From NCBI RefSeq assembly GCF_018130765.1, contig NZ_JAFCJZ010000030.1:1-64000 (forward strand): 64,000 nt of DNA, given 5' to 3'. The notes below the pieces were generated by a model. That model had not been told where the DNA came from, did not search any database, and saw only the letters and a program-made list of their open reading frames with translations. Origin of the DNA: Bradyrhizobium iriomotense (GTDB lineage: Bacteria > Pseudomonadota > Alphaproteobacteria > Rhizobiales > Xanthobacteraceae). The translations under genes were made by a program, and so were the position numbers. Positions 18,011-26,652 of this stretch are shown piece after piece (positions within the stretch are counted from its first letter, which is position 1; every line of letters starts with the position of its first letter).

Positions 18011-18811
18011 ATGTACCAGACAACCTATCATCGCGCCTCCTCGGTCGACGAAGCCGCCAGCCTGTTCGGCAAGAGCAGCGAGGCGAAATTCCTGTCCGGC
18101 GGACAGACGCTGCTGCCGGTGATGAAGCAGCGGCTCGCCAGCCCATCGGATGTGATCGATCTCGGCAAGATCAAGGAGCTGATCGGCGTCGAAGCCGCCG
18201 GCGACACGCTGACCATCAAGGCCGCAACGCCGCATTACGACGTCGCCACCAGCGACGTCGCGAAGAAGGCGATCCCGGCGGTTGCGTATCTGGCCTCGCT
18301 GATCGGCGATCCCGCCGTGCGCTATCGCGGCACGATCGGCGGCTCGCTGGCCAACAACGACCCCGCCGCGGACTATCCGGCCGCGACGCTGGCGCTGGGC
18401 GCGACGATCAAGACCAACAAGCGCTCGATTGCCGCGGACGACTACTTCAAAGGCCTGTTCTCGACGGCGCTTGAGGACGGCGAGATCATCACCGCCGTCT
18501 CGTTCCCGATTCCGGCGAAAGCGGGCTACGCAAAATTCCCACATCCCGCCTCGCGCTTTGCGCTCACCGGCGTGTTCGTTGCCCAGACCAAGTCGGGCGA
18601 CGTTCGCGTGGCCGTGACCGGTGCGTCACAAAGTGGCGTGATGCGGGTTGGCGCCATCGAAGCTGCACTGAAGGCGAACTGGTCGCCTTTGGCGATCGAC
18701 AGCGTCAACATTCCGGCGAGCGGACTTCTGTCCGATATCCACGGCTCGTCCGACTACCGCGCCAATCTGATCAAGGTGATGGCGCAGCGCGCGGTGGCTG
18801 CGGCGGGCTGA
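18011..18811 (+). CDS. coxM: Molybdenum hydroxylase FAD subunit (CoxM-like)
   Basis: A 266-residue flavoprotein subunit of the CoxM/CutM family. FAD-binding motifs are AKFLSGGQTLLPVMK and TIGGSLANNDPAADYP, with a C-terminal CO-dehydrogenase flavoprotein domain from about residue 170. It takes electrons from CoxS and passes them to the respiratory chain. It lies 15 bp after coxL with GGGAGGAACGAAG before the ATG, and ends just before a strong terminator. Confidence 0.92.
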   Translation: MYQTTYHRASSVDEAASLFGKSSEAKFLSGGQTLLPVMKQRLASPSDVIDLGKIKELIGVEAAGDTLTIKAATPHYDVATSDVAKKAIPAVAYLASLIGDPAVRYRGTIGGSLANNDPAADYPAATLALGATIKTNKRSIAADDYFKGLFSTALEDGEIITAVSFPIPAKAGYAKFPHPASRFALTGVFVAQTKSGDVRVAVTGASQSGVMRVGAIEAALKANWSPLAIDSVNIPASGLLSDIHGSSDYRANLIKVMAQRAVAAAG

Positions 18812-18846
18812 CAATCCCGCTCCAGCGTCTCGACACAAATTTTCCG

Positions 18847-18880
18847 CGGCGCGCACTCCGGTGCGCGCCGTTTTATTTTG
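18847..18880 (+). terminator. Intrinsic terminator of the cox operon
   Basis: A perfect 10-bp stem (CGGCGCGCAC / GTGCGCGCCG) with TCCG loop is followed by TTTTATTTTG. It lies 35 bp downstream of the coxM stop. Confidence 0.9.
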
Positions 18881-18928
18881 CGCATGCGGCATGAAAACCG
18901 CTTGCCTCGCTGGCGGGAAGGCGAGAAA

Positions 18929-18948
18929 AGTTAATCAGCCGATTAACT
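18929..18948. promoter_or_regulatory. Perfect palindromic operator upstream of the CoA-transferase gene
   Basis: AGTTAATC-AGCC-GATTAACT is an 8-4-8 perfect inverted repeat in an otherwise GC-rich region, 71 bp upstream of the GTG start. The shape suits a TetR- or MarR-type dimer. No regulator gene is adjacent. Confidence 0.6.
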
Positions 18949-19018
18949 CGCCCCCAAGAGCAACGTGAGGCGTTTGCCGGATCACCGGCACTTGCCCGCG
19001 ACCCGAGGAAACAACAAC

Positions 19019-20128
19019 GTGCTCGATAAATCAGCTCCCACCTCCTCCGTCCGCACCTCCGGCCCGCTCTCGGGCTTCCGCATCGTCGAATTCGCCGGCA
19101 TCGGGCCCGGCCCGTTCGCCTGCATGATGCTGGCCGACATGGGCGCTGATGTCGTCACGCTCGACCGCGTCGGTGCGAAGAAGAGCATGAAGTCGGTGGC
19201 GGGCCGCGGCCGCAAGGTGATCGAGCTCGATCTCAAGGACAAGGCGGCGATTGCAGAGGTGCTCGACCTGCTCGCCAGCGCCGATGCGCTGGTGGAAGGC
19301 TTCCGTCCCGGCGTGATGGAGCGGCTCGGGCTCGGGCCTGACGTGGTGCTCGCGCGCAATCCAAGACTCGTCTACGGCCGCATGACCGGCTGGGGCCAGG
19401 AAGGCCCGCTCGCCAATGCCGCCGGCCATGACATCAATTACATCTCCATCACCGGCGCGCTCGCCGCGATCGGCACGAAGGAAGCGCCGGTGCCGCCACT
19501 CAACCTCGTCGGTGATTTCGGCGGCGGCGCGCTCTATCTCGTCGTCGGCGTGCTCGCGGCGCTGCTGGAAGCATCGAAGTCCGGCAAGGGGCAGGTGGTC
19601 GATGCCGCGATGTGCGACGGCGCGGCATCGCTGATGTCGTTCTTCTTCGACATGACCACGCTCGGGCGATGGACCGAGGGCCGCAACCAGAACTTCCTCG
19701 ACGGCGGCGCGCACTTCTACGGCGTCTACGAATGCGCCTGCGGCCACTTCGTCTCGATCGGCTCGATCGAGCCGCAATTCTACGCGCTGCTGCGCGAGCA
19801 CGCGGGCCTGACGGATGCGGATTTCGACGCGCAGATGAACCCCAAGGCCTGGCCGGCGCTGAAGGAGAAGCTGAAGGCGGTGTTCAAGAGCAAGACGCGC
19901 GAGGACTGGTGCAAGATCATGGAAGGCACCGACATCTGCTTCGCGCCGGTGCTGACCATGTCGGAGGCGACAAAACATCCGCACATGGTCGCCCGCAACG
20001 TCTTCGTCGAGCGCCACGGCGTGAAGCAACCCGCACCGGCGCCGCGGTTCTCGCGCACGCCGTCGGCCGTGCGCGAGCCGGAGGCGGCGGAGATCGCCGC
20101 GGTGACGAAGGCGTGGGCGGGGCGTTAG
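19019..20128 (+). CDS. Class III CoA-transferase (CaiB/BaiF family)
   Basis: A 369-residue family III protein of the alpha-methylacyl-CoA racemase/formyl-CoA transferase group. Near the N-terminus are RIVEFAGIGPGPFACMMLAD, with the catalytic-type Asp, and then RNPRLVYGRMTGWGQEGPLA and GHDINYISITGAL. Members move CoA between carboxylic acids or racemise 2-methylacyl-CoA; the AGIGPGPF type is closer to racemases. The GTG at 19019 is chosen because GAGGAAACAACAAC precedes it. It appears to be a single-gene transcript behind the palindrome at 18929. Substrate unknown. Confidence 0.87.
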   Translation: MLDKSAPTSSVRTSGPLSGFRIVEFAGIGPGPFACMMLADMGADVVTLDRVGAKKSMKSVAGRGRKVIELDLKDKAAIAEVLDLLASADALVEGFRPGVMERLGLGPDVVLARNPRLVYGRMTGWGQEGPLANAAGHDINYISITGALAAIGTKEAPVPPLNLVGDFGGGALYLVVGVLAALLEASKSGKGQVVDAAMCDGAASLMSFFFDMTTLGRWTEGRNQNFLDGGAHFYGVYECACGHFVSIGSIEPQFYALLREHAGLTDADFDAQMNPKAWPALKEKLKAVFKSKTREDWCKIMEGTDICFAPVLTMSEATKHPHMVARNVFVERHGVKQPAPAPRFSRTPSAVREPEAAEIAAVTKAWAGR

Positions 20129-20155
20129 CCTCCCGCTGTCGCATCACACTCCGCC

Positions 20156-20342
20156 GTCGTCCCGGACAAGCGGAGCTCCCGACAACGCGCCGCGTTGTCT
20201 GGAGCGGAGCGCTGATCCGGGACCCATAGCCACATGGAGTGGTTTAGCGAAGACTCGTGGTTGTCGGCTCGCGCTACCACACAATCCTGTGGTTATGGGT
20301 CCCGGATCTGCGCGCGCTTTGGGCGCGCTTGTCCGGGACGAC
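20156..20342. repeat. Long palindromic intergenic repeat A, copy 1
   Basis: 187 bp bounded by GTCGTCCCGGACAAGC and GCTTGTCCGGGACGAC. Internal inverted segments (GATCCGGGACCCATA / TATGGGTCCCGGATC) could fold into one long cruciform. It has no coding capacity. A second copy of nearly the same length lies at 30484-30669. Confidence 0.88.
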
Positions 20343-20380
20343 AGCTTTGGATGATGCGCGAGCGTGGCTATCGCGCCACC

Positions 20381-21499
20381 TTACGCCGCGTTCCCCACCT
20401 TCAGCACCCCGCGCCGGATCTGGTCTTCCTCGATCGATTCGAACAGGGCCTTGAAATTGCCCTCGCCAAAGCCGTCGTCGCCCTTGCGCTGGATGAACTC
20501 GAAGAAGATCGGGCCGATCGCGTTGGCCGAGAAGATCTGCAGCAGCACCTTGGTCTGGCCGCCTTCGACCACACCTTCGCCGTCGATCAGGATGCCGTTC
20601 TTCTGCAAGCGCGCGAGGTCCTCGCCGTGCTTGGGCAGGCGCGTGTCGACCTTCTCGAAATAGGTGTTTGGCGGCGACGGCATGAACGGCAGGCCTGCCT
20701 CGCGCAGGTCTTCGATGGTGCGATAGATGTCGCGGCAGCCGCAGGCGATGTGCTGGATGCCCTCGCCGCGATAGGTCTTCAGATATTCCTCGATCTGGCC
20801 GGAATCGCCGGCGTCCTCATTGATCGGAATCCGGATCTTGCCGTCCGGGCTGGTCAGCGCCCGCGAGAACAGGCCGGAAGCGCGGCCCTCAATGTCGAAG
20901 AAACGGATCTGGCGGAAGTTGAACAGCTTCTCATAGAAGCCGGCCCAGACATCCATGCGGCCGCGATGGACGTTGTGGGTGAGATGGTCGAGATAGAACA
21001 GGCCGGCGCCCGCGGGCCGCGGATCGCGCGCGCCAAGCCATTCGAACTCGGCATCATAGGCCGAGCCCTTGGCGCCATAGCGGTCGACGAGATAGAGCAG
21101 GCTGCCGCCGATACCCTTGATCGCGGGGACGTCGAGCGTCTTCTGCGCCGACGACATATCGGCCGGCTCGGCGCCGAGCGCGATCGCGCGCTCATAGGCC
21201 GCCTTGGCATCGACGACGCGAAACGCCATCGAGGGCGCGCAGGGGCCGTGCGCGGCGACGAACTCGTAGCCGTGGGTGCCGGGCTCCTCGTTGACGAGAT
21301 AGTTGATGTCGCCCTGGCGGTAGACGGTGATCTTCTTGGTCTTGTGCCGCGCGACGGGCGCATAGCCCATCAGCTTGAACAGCGCGTGCAGCTCGCCCGG
21401 ATTGGGGTGCGCATACTCGACGAACTCGAAGCCGTCGGTGCCCATCGGATTGTCGGCGCTGATCGCGGCCGGCGGTGCATCGTGCGGAAACGGACCCAT
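20381..21499 (-). CDS. hppD: 4-hydroxyphenylpyruvate dioxygenase
   Basis: A 372-residue non-haem Fe(II) enzyme converting 4-hydroxyphenylpyruvate to homogentisate, the second step of tyrosine breakdown. It has two VOC-type domains. The Fe ligands are the His of LDHLTHNV, the His of EGIQHIAC and the Glu of FFEFIQRKG. The C-terminal gating helix region FGEGNFKALFESIEEDQIRRG is intact, which is diagnostic for HPPD rather than hydroxymandelate synthase. It is divergent from an Lrp/AsnC regulator and separate from, but next to, the hmgA-fahA operon. Confidence 0.95.
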   Translation of the reverse strand: MGPFPHDAPPAAISADNPMGTDGFEFVEYAHPNPGELHALFKLMGYAPVARHKTKKITVYRQGDINYLVNEEPGTHGYEFVAAHGPCAPSMAFRVVDAKAAYERAIALGAEPADMSSAQKTLDVPAIKGIGGSLLYLVDRYGAKGSAYDAEFEWLGARDPRPAGAGLFYLDHLTHNVHRGRMDVWAGFYEKLFNFRQIRFFDIEGRASGLFSRALTSPDGKIRIPINEDAGDSGQIEEYLKTYRGEGIQHIACGCRDIYRTIEDLREAGLPFMPSPPNTYFEKVDTRLPKHGEDLARLQKNGILIDGEGVVEGGQTKVLLQIFSANAIGPIFFEFIQRKGDDGFGEGNFKALFESIEEDQIRRGVLKVGNAA

Positions 21500-21605
21500 G
21501 CTGCTCTCCCAAATGGCTGCTGGAAGGAACTATCCTTCATAAGACGCGCAAGGAGCGTGCAAACAGGATGGGATTTGGCTATTGTGTGCACGATCTATGC
21601 ATAAA

Positions 21606-22100
21606 ATGGACGAAATACGCATGATCTCCGTGGACGCCTTCGACCTCAAGATCCTGACCGCACTGCAGGACGACGGCCGCCTCACCAACCAGGAGCTGGC
21701 TGAGCTCGCGGGCCTGTCGGCCTCGCAATGCTCTCGGCGGCGGATGCGGCTGGAGGAGGAGAAGGTGATCTCCGGCTATCATGCCGATCTCTCCAGCGAG
21801 GCGCTCGGCTTCGGCGTCATCGCCTTCATCCAGGTGGGGCTGGCGACCCACTCGCCGGACAATTCAAAACGCTTCCGCGCACTGGTGAACCGGATCGACG
21901 AGATCCAGGAGGCCTATTCGCTCACAGGCGATGCCGACTATGTGTTGAAAGCCGTGCTGCGCGATCTCAAGGGTCTCTCCAACCTCGTCAACGACGTGCT
22001 GATGCCGCACCAAAGCGTGGCGCATGTGCGCTCCTCGATCGTGCTCGACAGGTTGAAGGAAAGCGCAAAGCTCCCGCTGAGGGATTTGAAGGCTGGCTGA
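21606..22100 (+). CDS. Lrp/AsnC-family regulator, probably controls hppD
   Basis: A 164-residue regulator. The N-terminal HTH is DLKILTALQDDGRLTNQELA then GLSASQCSRRRMRLEEE, and the C-terminal RAM ligand-binding/oligomer domain lies at about 75-150. The ATG at 21606 is used; ATGs at 21597 and 21621 are alternatives. Its divergent position suggests that it senses an aromatic amino acid or its metabolite and controls hppD and itself (inference). The imperfect palindrome TGTGCA-N7-TGCATA at 21585-21603 lies in the shared upstream region. Confidence 0.87.
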   Translation: MDEIRMISVDAFDLKILTALQDDGRLTNQELAELAGLSASQCSRRRMRLEEEKVISGYHADLSSEALGFGVIAFIQVGLATHSPDNSKRFRALVNRIDEIQEAYSLTGDADYVLKAVLRDLKGLSNLVNDVLMPHQSVAHVRSSIVLDRLKESAKLPLRDLKAG

Positions 22101-22174
22101 AATCGAGGGAACTACGGCATTCGCGCTGCGCGCGCGGTCTGCGATGATCCCAGTCAATCCGGGAGACTCTTGTC

Positions 22175-22486
22175 ATGGCCCTCCAGCTGCGACCGAACTG
22201 TGAATATTGCGATTGCGACCTGCCGCCGAATGCGACAAACGCGCGGATCTGCTCCTATGAATGCACGTTCTGCGCGGACTGCGTCGAGACAAAACTCTTC
22301 AACGTCTGCCCGAACTGCGGCGGCGGCTTCGCCCCGCGCCCGATCCGGCCGACGCAGGAATGGCGGCCGGGCGTGTGCACGACCAGGCAGGTGCCATCGG
22401 ACAAGCGGGTGCATCTGAAGTACAGCGTCGACGACGTCGCGGCGCATTGCGCGCGGGTGCGCGACGTGCCGCCGGAGAAACGGTGA
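22175..22486 (+). CDS. DUF1272 zinc-ribbon protein
   Basis: A 103-residue protein of the DUF1272 family. It begins LQLRPNCEYCDCDLPP, followed by CSYECTFCADC and CPNCGGGF. These Cys pairs can bind one or two zinc ions. Function unknown in the family. Shine-Dalgarno GGGAGACTCTTGTC precedes the ATG. It is transcribed toward the fahA gene. Confidence 0.85.
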   Translation: MALQLRPNCEYCDCDLPPNATNARICSYECTFCADCVETKLFNVCPNCGGGFAPRPIRPTQEWRPGVCTTRQVPSDKRVHLKYSVDDVAAHCARVRDVPPEKR

Positions 22487-22490
22487 ACTC

Positions 22491-22576
22491 GTAGGGTGGG
22501 TTAGCGCAGCGTAACCCACCACTTCCGCTGCCGCGGACGCCAAAGAGGTGGGTTACGCTGCGCTAACCCACTCTAC
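22491..22576. repeat. Palindromic intergenic repeat B, copy 1
   Basis: GTAGGGTGGGTTAGCGCAGC at the left is inverted as GCTGCGCTAACCCACTCTAC at the right, with one mismatch. The 86-bp element lies between convergent genes and may serve as a bidirectional terminator. Other copies are at 55682 and 63677. Confidence 0.85.
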
Positions 22577-22591
22577 GAAGCCCGAACGCAA

Positions 22592-23866
22592 TCACTCCGC
22601 CGCCAAAATCGTCCCCTCGACCTCGCCGAAGCCGACGCGATAGCCGTTGCCCTGGCACCAGCCGCGCATGACGAGGCTGTCGCCGTCCTCGAGGAATGAG
22701 CGCTTCACGCCACCAGGCAATTCCACCGGCTCGGTGCCGTTCCAGCTGATCTCGAGCAAGCTGCCGCGCTGGTTCTTCTCGGGACCGGAGATCGTGCCGC
22801 TGCCTAGGAGATCGCCGACATTCATGGCGCAGCCGCTCGAGGCGTGGTGCATGAGCTGCTGCACCGAGGACCAGTACATGTACTTGAAATTGGTGCGGCT
22901 GATGCTGGCAGGCGCATTGGCACCGGCGGCGCGCAAGGACACGTCCAGCTCGACATCGTAGTTCTGGGGCTTCATCTGCTTCAGATAATCGAGCGGCACC
23001 GGCTCCTGCTCCGGTCCCTTCAGGCGGAACGGCTCCAGCGCCTCGCGCGTCACCACCCACGGGCTGATCGAGGTCGCGAACGCCTTGGCCAGGAACGGGC
23101 CGAGCGGCACGTATTCCCATTGCTGGATGTCGCGCGCGCTCCAGTCGTTGAGCAGCACGAAGCCGAAGATCATCTCTTCGGCCTGCTGCTCTGTCAGCAT
23201 GCCGCCCATCGGCGAGGGCTGGCCGACCACCACGCCCATCTCCAGCTCGAAATCGAGCCGCTTGCACGGCCCGAAGCTCGGCACATCGACGTTCGGCGGC
23301 TTCAGCTGCCCGCGCGGCCGCTTCACCTTGGTGCCGGTGACCACCACGGTGGAGGCGCGGCCGTTATAGGCGATCGGCATGTGCAGCCAGTTCGGCTGCA
23401 GCGCGTTGTCCTTGCCGCGGAACATCACGCCGACATTGGTGGCGTGCTCCCTCGACGAATAGAAATCGGTATAGCCGGAGACCGCGAAGGGCAGATGCAG
23501 CCTTGCATCGCGCATCGGCACCAGCGCGCGGCTGCGCAGCTCCTCGTTGTCGCGCAGCTCAGGATGGTCCGCGCGCAGGAGCTCGCTGATGCGAGCCCGC
23601 GTCTTCGTCCAGACCTTCGGCCCCAGCACCATGAAGGGATTGAGCGAAGCGCCCGAGAACACGCCGAGCGGGCCGACATCGAGCCGGGAATCCTGCTCGA
23701 GCTCCCAGAGATCGAGCACGTAATTGCCGATCGCGACGCCGACACGCGGCGTCGGATTGGCCGCGGTCGAGAACACGCCATAGGGCAGGTTCTGGATCGG
23801 GAAGTCGGAAGAAGGATCGACCTCGATGAAGGAGCGGAGGCTGGGGTCGTTGGGGTGGGATGTCAC
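22592..23866 (-). CDS. fahA: Fumarylacetoacetase
   Basis: A 424-residue enzyme of the FAH family that cleaves fumarylacetoacetate to fumarate and acetoacetate, the last step of homogentisate breakdown. The small N-terminal SH3-like domain starts at about residue 15 (FPIQNLPYGVFS). The catalytic domain has the metal-binding FELEMGVVVGQ and the conserved NDWSARDIQQWEYVPLGPF. The GTG at 23866 is chosen because it gives the normal family length and has GAAAGGA upstream; longer in-frame readings run through a repeat element. Last gene of the operon. Confidence 0.93.
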   Translation of the reverse strand: MTSHPNDPSLRSFIEVDPSSDFPIQNLPYGVFSTAANPTPRVGVAIGNYVLDLWELEQDSRLDVGPLGVFSGASLNPFMVLGPKVWTKTRARISELLRADHPELRDNEELRSRALVPMRDARLHLPFAVSGYTDFYSSREHATNVGVMFRGKDNALQPNWLHMPIAYNGRASTVVVTGTKVKRPRGQLKPPNVDVPSFGPCKRLDFELEMGVVVGQPSPMGGMLTEQQAEEMIFGFVLLNDWSARDIQQWEYVPLGPFLAKAFATSISPWVVTREALEPFRLKGPEQEPVPLDYLKQMKPQNYDVELDVSLRAAGANAPASISRTNFKYMYWSSVQQLMHHASSGCAMNVGDLLGSGTISGPEKNQRGSLLEISWNGTEPVELPGGVKRSFLEDGDSLVMRGWCQGNGYRVGFGEVEGTILAAE

Positions 23867-23882
23867 TTTTGGCCCGGTCCTT

Positions 23883-24090
23883 TCTCCCTTCTCCCCTTGT
23901 GGGAGAAGGTGGCGCGAAGCGCCGGATGAGGGGTCTGTATCGGCGAATTCAATTGCAAGAGAGTCGCTCGCGGAGAGAGACCCCTCACCCGTCTCGCCGC
24001 TACGCGGTAGCCGATGCAAAGCATCGGCGTTCTTAAGAGACGGCGGCCAAGGGCCGCCTATGCCACCCTCTCCCACAAGGGGAGAGGGGA
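23883..24090. repeat. Intergenic repeat C, copy 1 (between hmgA and fahA)
   Basis: About 208 bp bounded by CTCCCTTCTCCCCTTGTGGGAG on the left and CTCTCCCACAAGGGGAGAG on the right, with inner hairpins (GGCGCGAAGCGCC). It lies inside the operon and separates fahA from hmgA. It could attenuate or stabilise the transcript. Confidence 0.75.
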
Positions 24091-24096
24091 AGAAAG

Positions 24097-25443
24097 CTAC
24101 GGCTTGCTCGGATCGAAGCGCTTTTCCAGACCCTTCCAGCAATCGGCGTAATCGTCCTGCAGCGTCGACGACTTCGCGGCATGCGCGGTGACGCGCTGCG
24201 GGTAGCGGGTTTCGAACATGAAGGCCATGGTGCCCGTGAGCTTCACCGGCTTCAGCTCGCCATTGCTGGCATGCTCGAACGCATCGCGGTCGGGGCCGTG
24301 CGGCAGCATGCAATTGTGAAGCGAGATGCCGCCCGGCACGAAGCCTTGCGGCTTGGCGTCATAGACGCCGTAGATCAGGCCCATGAACTCGCTCATGATG
24401 TTCATGTGGTACCAGGGCGGACGGAAGGTGTTGTCGGCGACCATCCAGCGCTCGGGGAAGATGACAAAGTCGATATTCGCGGTGCCCGCGGTCTCCGACG
24501 GCGAGGTCAGCACCGTGAAGATCGAGGGATCGGGATGGTCGAAGCCGATCGCGCCGACGGGTGAGAAGGTGCGCAGATCGTATTTGTAGGGCGCGTAATT
24601 GCCGTGCCAGGCGACGACGTCGATCGGCGAATGCGGCAAGGTCGTCTTGAACAGCGACCCGCCCCATTTCACGAACAGCTCGGTCGGCGTGTCCTTGTCC
24701 TCGTAATACGCGACCGGCGTCAGGAAGTCGCGCGCATTGGCGAGACAGTTGGCGCCGATCGGGCCGCGCTCCGGCAGCGTAAAGGCGCCGCCGTAGTTTT
24801 CGCAGAGATAGCCGCGCGCCGGGCCATTCGGGATCTCGACCCGGAACTTGACGCCGCGGGGGATCACCACGATCTCGCCGGGCTCGGCGTCGATGCGGCC
24901 AAACTCGGTGACGAGGCGAAGGTTGCCCTGCTGAAGCACGAACATCAGCTCGCCGTCGGCATTGTAGAAATGCTGGTCCACCATCGACTTGGTGACGAGG
25001 TAGACATGCGCGGCCATGCCGGCCTGCGTGTTGACGTCACCGGCCGTCGTCATGGTCTGCACGCCCTGGACGAAGGTCACGTCCTCCTTCGGCAGCGGCG
25101 TCGGGTCCCAGCGCAGCTGTGCGATCGGCAGATCGTATTCATGGCACGGCGCCGAGCGCCACAGCCCCGCATCGGCCTTCTCGAAGCGGCCTGAATGCTT
25201 CACCGAGGGCCGGATGCGATAGAGCCAGGAGCGCTCATTGGTGCCGCGCGGCGCGGTGAAGGGCGAGCCCGACAATTGCTCGGCGTAAAGCCCGTAGGCG
25301 CAGCGCTGCGGCGAGTTGCGCCCGATCGGCAGCGCGCCCGGCAACGCCTCGGTCTCAAAACTGTTGCCGAAGCCGGACATGTAGCCCGGCGTCACCTGGG
25401 CCGAGCTTCGGACAATCTGATCAGGCGAGGTGTTGATGTTCAT
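24097..25443 (-). CDS. hmgA: Homogentisate 1,2-dioxygenase
   Basis: A 448-residue non-haem Fe(II) dioxygenase that opens homogentisate to maleylacetoacetate. N-terminal signature TPGYMSGFGNSFETEALPGA. The C-terminal cupin region carries the iron ligands in FRPPWYHMNIMSEFMGL (His and Glu) and in SLHNCMLPHGPD. The ATG at 25443 is preceded by GGAGGATAGTC. The start is 3 bp from the MBL gene stop, so the two are co-transcribed. Confidence 0.96.
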   Translation of the reverse strand: MNINTSPDQIVRSSAQVTPGYMSGFGNSFETEALPGALPIGRNSPQRCAYGLYAEQLSGSPFTAPRGTNERSWLYRIRPSVKHSGRFEKADAGLWRSAPCHEYDLPIAQLRWDPTPLPKEDVTFVQGVQTMTTAGDVNTQAGMAAHVYLVTKSMVDQHFYNADGELMFVLQQGNLRLVTEFGRIDAEPGEIVVIPRGVKFRVEIPNGPARGYLCENYGGAFTLPERGPIGANCLANARDFLTPVAYYEDKDTPTELFVKWGGSLFKTTLPHSPIDVVAWHGNYAPYKYDLRTFSPVGAIGFDHPDPSIFTVLTSPSETAGTANIDFVIFPERWMVADNTFRPPWYHMNIMSEFMGLIYGVYDAKPQGFVPGGISLHNCMLPHGPDRDAFEHASNGELKPVKLTGTMAFMFETRYPQRVTAHAAKSSTLQDDYADCWKGLEKRFDPSKP

Positions 25444-25445
25444 GA

Positions 25446-26402
25446 CTATCCTCCTCCTTGCAAGGCAGCCCACATTTCCTGGTCGCGCTTGTCGGTCCAG
25501 ATCACGGGATCGTCGATCCCCGACGCTTCGTCATAAGCGCGCGACACGTTGAACGGCAGGCAGTGCTCGTAGATGGCGAAGCTGTGGAATTTCGGATCCA
25601 TCACCTCGCGCGTCGCCGCCATCGATTCCTTTAAGCTGCGGCCCTTGGCGACCGAGATTTCGGCAGCGCCGTACAGCGAGGTGACGAAGTCGCGCGTCAT
25701 CGCGATGGCTTCGCGCACGGTGGCGGTGCCCTTCAGCGCATCGCCTCGACCCGGCGCGATCGCCTTCGGATTGAAGTTGCGGATCTCGTTCAGCGTCAGC
25801 GGCCATTCGCGCAAATGCGCATCGCCGCAATAACAGGCCGAGTGGTATTCGATGAGGTCGCCGGAGAACATGACCTCGGCATCCGGCACCCAGGCGACGA
25901 TGTCGCCCGAGGTGTGGCCCGCCCCCAGCTGCATCAGCCGAACCTCGCGTTTTCCCAGATAGATCGACATCTCGCCTTCGAAGGTCAGCGTCGGCCAGGT
26001 CAGGCCGGGAATGCTTTGGGCATCCTGGAACAGGCGCGGGAAGCGGCCGTATTCGGAATCCCAATCCTGCTTGCCGCGCTCTTCGATGAGACGATAAGTC
26101 TCCTGCGAAGCGACGATGCCTTGCGCCTTGTAGGCGGAGGCCCCGAGCACGCGCACGGCGTGATAGTGCGACAGCACGACATATTTGATCGGCTTGTCGG
26201 TGACGGTGCGCACGCGCTCGATCACCTTGTTCGCCATCGCCGGCGTTGCCTGCGCGTCGAACACGAGGCAGCCGTCGTCGCCGACGATCACGGCCGTGTT
26301 CGGATCGCCCTCGGCGGTGAAGGCATAGAGATCGGTGCCGATCTCGGAGAAGGTGATTGTCTTCTCGGAGAGATCGCCGGTGGATGCGAAGTTCTTCGCC
26401 AT
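25446..26402 (-). CDS. MBL-fold protein with incomplete metal motif
   Basis: A 318-residue metallo-beta-lactamase-fold protein. The usual HxHxDH motif reads HYHAVR, keeping two His but losing the Asp-His pair. Later elements GAGHTSGDIVAW and GDLIEYH remain. The active site therefore probably binds one metal or an altered pair. It sits directly upstream of hmgA in the homogentisate operon. A lactone or thioester hydrolase role is possible but not shown. ATG 26402 is used; a TTG lies one codon upstream. Confidence 0.82.
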   Translation of the reverse strand: MAKNFASTGDLSEKTITFSEIGTDLYAFTAEGDPNTAVIVGDDGCLVFDAQATPAMANKVIERVRTVTDKPIKYVVLSHYHAVRVLGASAYKAQGIVASQETYRLIEERGKQDWDSEYGRFPRLFQDAQSIPGLTWPTLTFEGEMSIYLGKREVRLMQLGAGHTSGDIVAWVPDAEVMFSGDLIEYHSACYCGDAHLREWPLTLNEIRNFNPKAIAPGRGDALKGTATVREAIAMTRDFVTSLYGAAEISVAKGRSLKESMAATREVMDPKFHSFAIYEHCLPFNVSRAYDEASGIDDPVIWTDKRDQEMWAALQGGG

Positions 26403-26420
26403 CAATTCGTCCTTACGAGG

Positions 26421-26645
26421 TTATTGTTGTTGCTGTTGTTGCTGCTGACCGTTGACCATGCGGCGCCTGGCGAGCCCGATCGCTTCCCGCAGCACGTCGA
26501 TGTCGCCGATATGGTTGGCGAGAATCAGCACCAGCGCCGCATCGAAATCGGCGCTCTGCTCCTCCGTGAGACCGCGATGCGCCTCGACGATGGCGCGGAA
26601 GGCGTCGTCGGGGCGCGCGAAGTTCGAACTGGTGGAGAGCGGCAT
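26421..26645 (-). CDS. DUF2783-like small protein with poly-Gln tail
   Basis: A 74-residue helical protein (PDDAFRAIVEAHRGLTEEQS, then an Asp/Ala/Leu-rich helix) resembling DUF2783 proteins found beside FAD monooxygenases and homogentisate genes. It ends in eight consecutive Gln encoded by a CAG/CAA run, a simple-sequence tract whose length could vary between strains. It lies between the FAD monooxygenase and MBL genes with short spacing. Function unknown; family assignment is by memory of the pattern. Confidence 0.68.
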   Translation of the reverse strand: MPLSTSSNFARPDDAFRAIVEAHRGLTEEQSADFDAALVLILANHIGDIDVLREAIGLARRRMVNGQQQQQQQQ

Positions 26646-26652
26646 ATAAACC

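Noticed and set aside
22592..24313. A longer fahA start through the 23883-24090 repeat
   Set aside because: The extra N-terminus is translated repeat DNA; the GTG at 23866 gives the normal family length.
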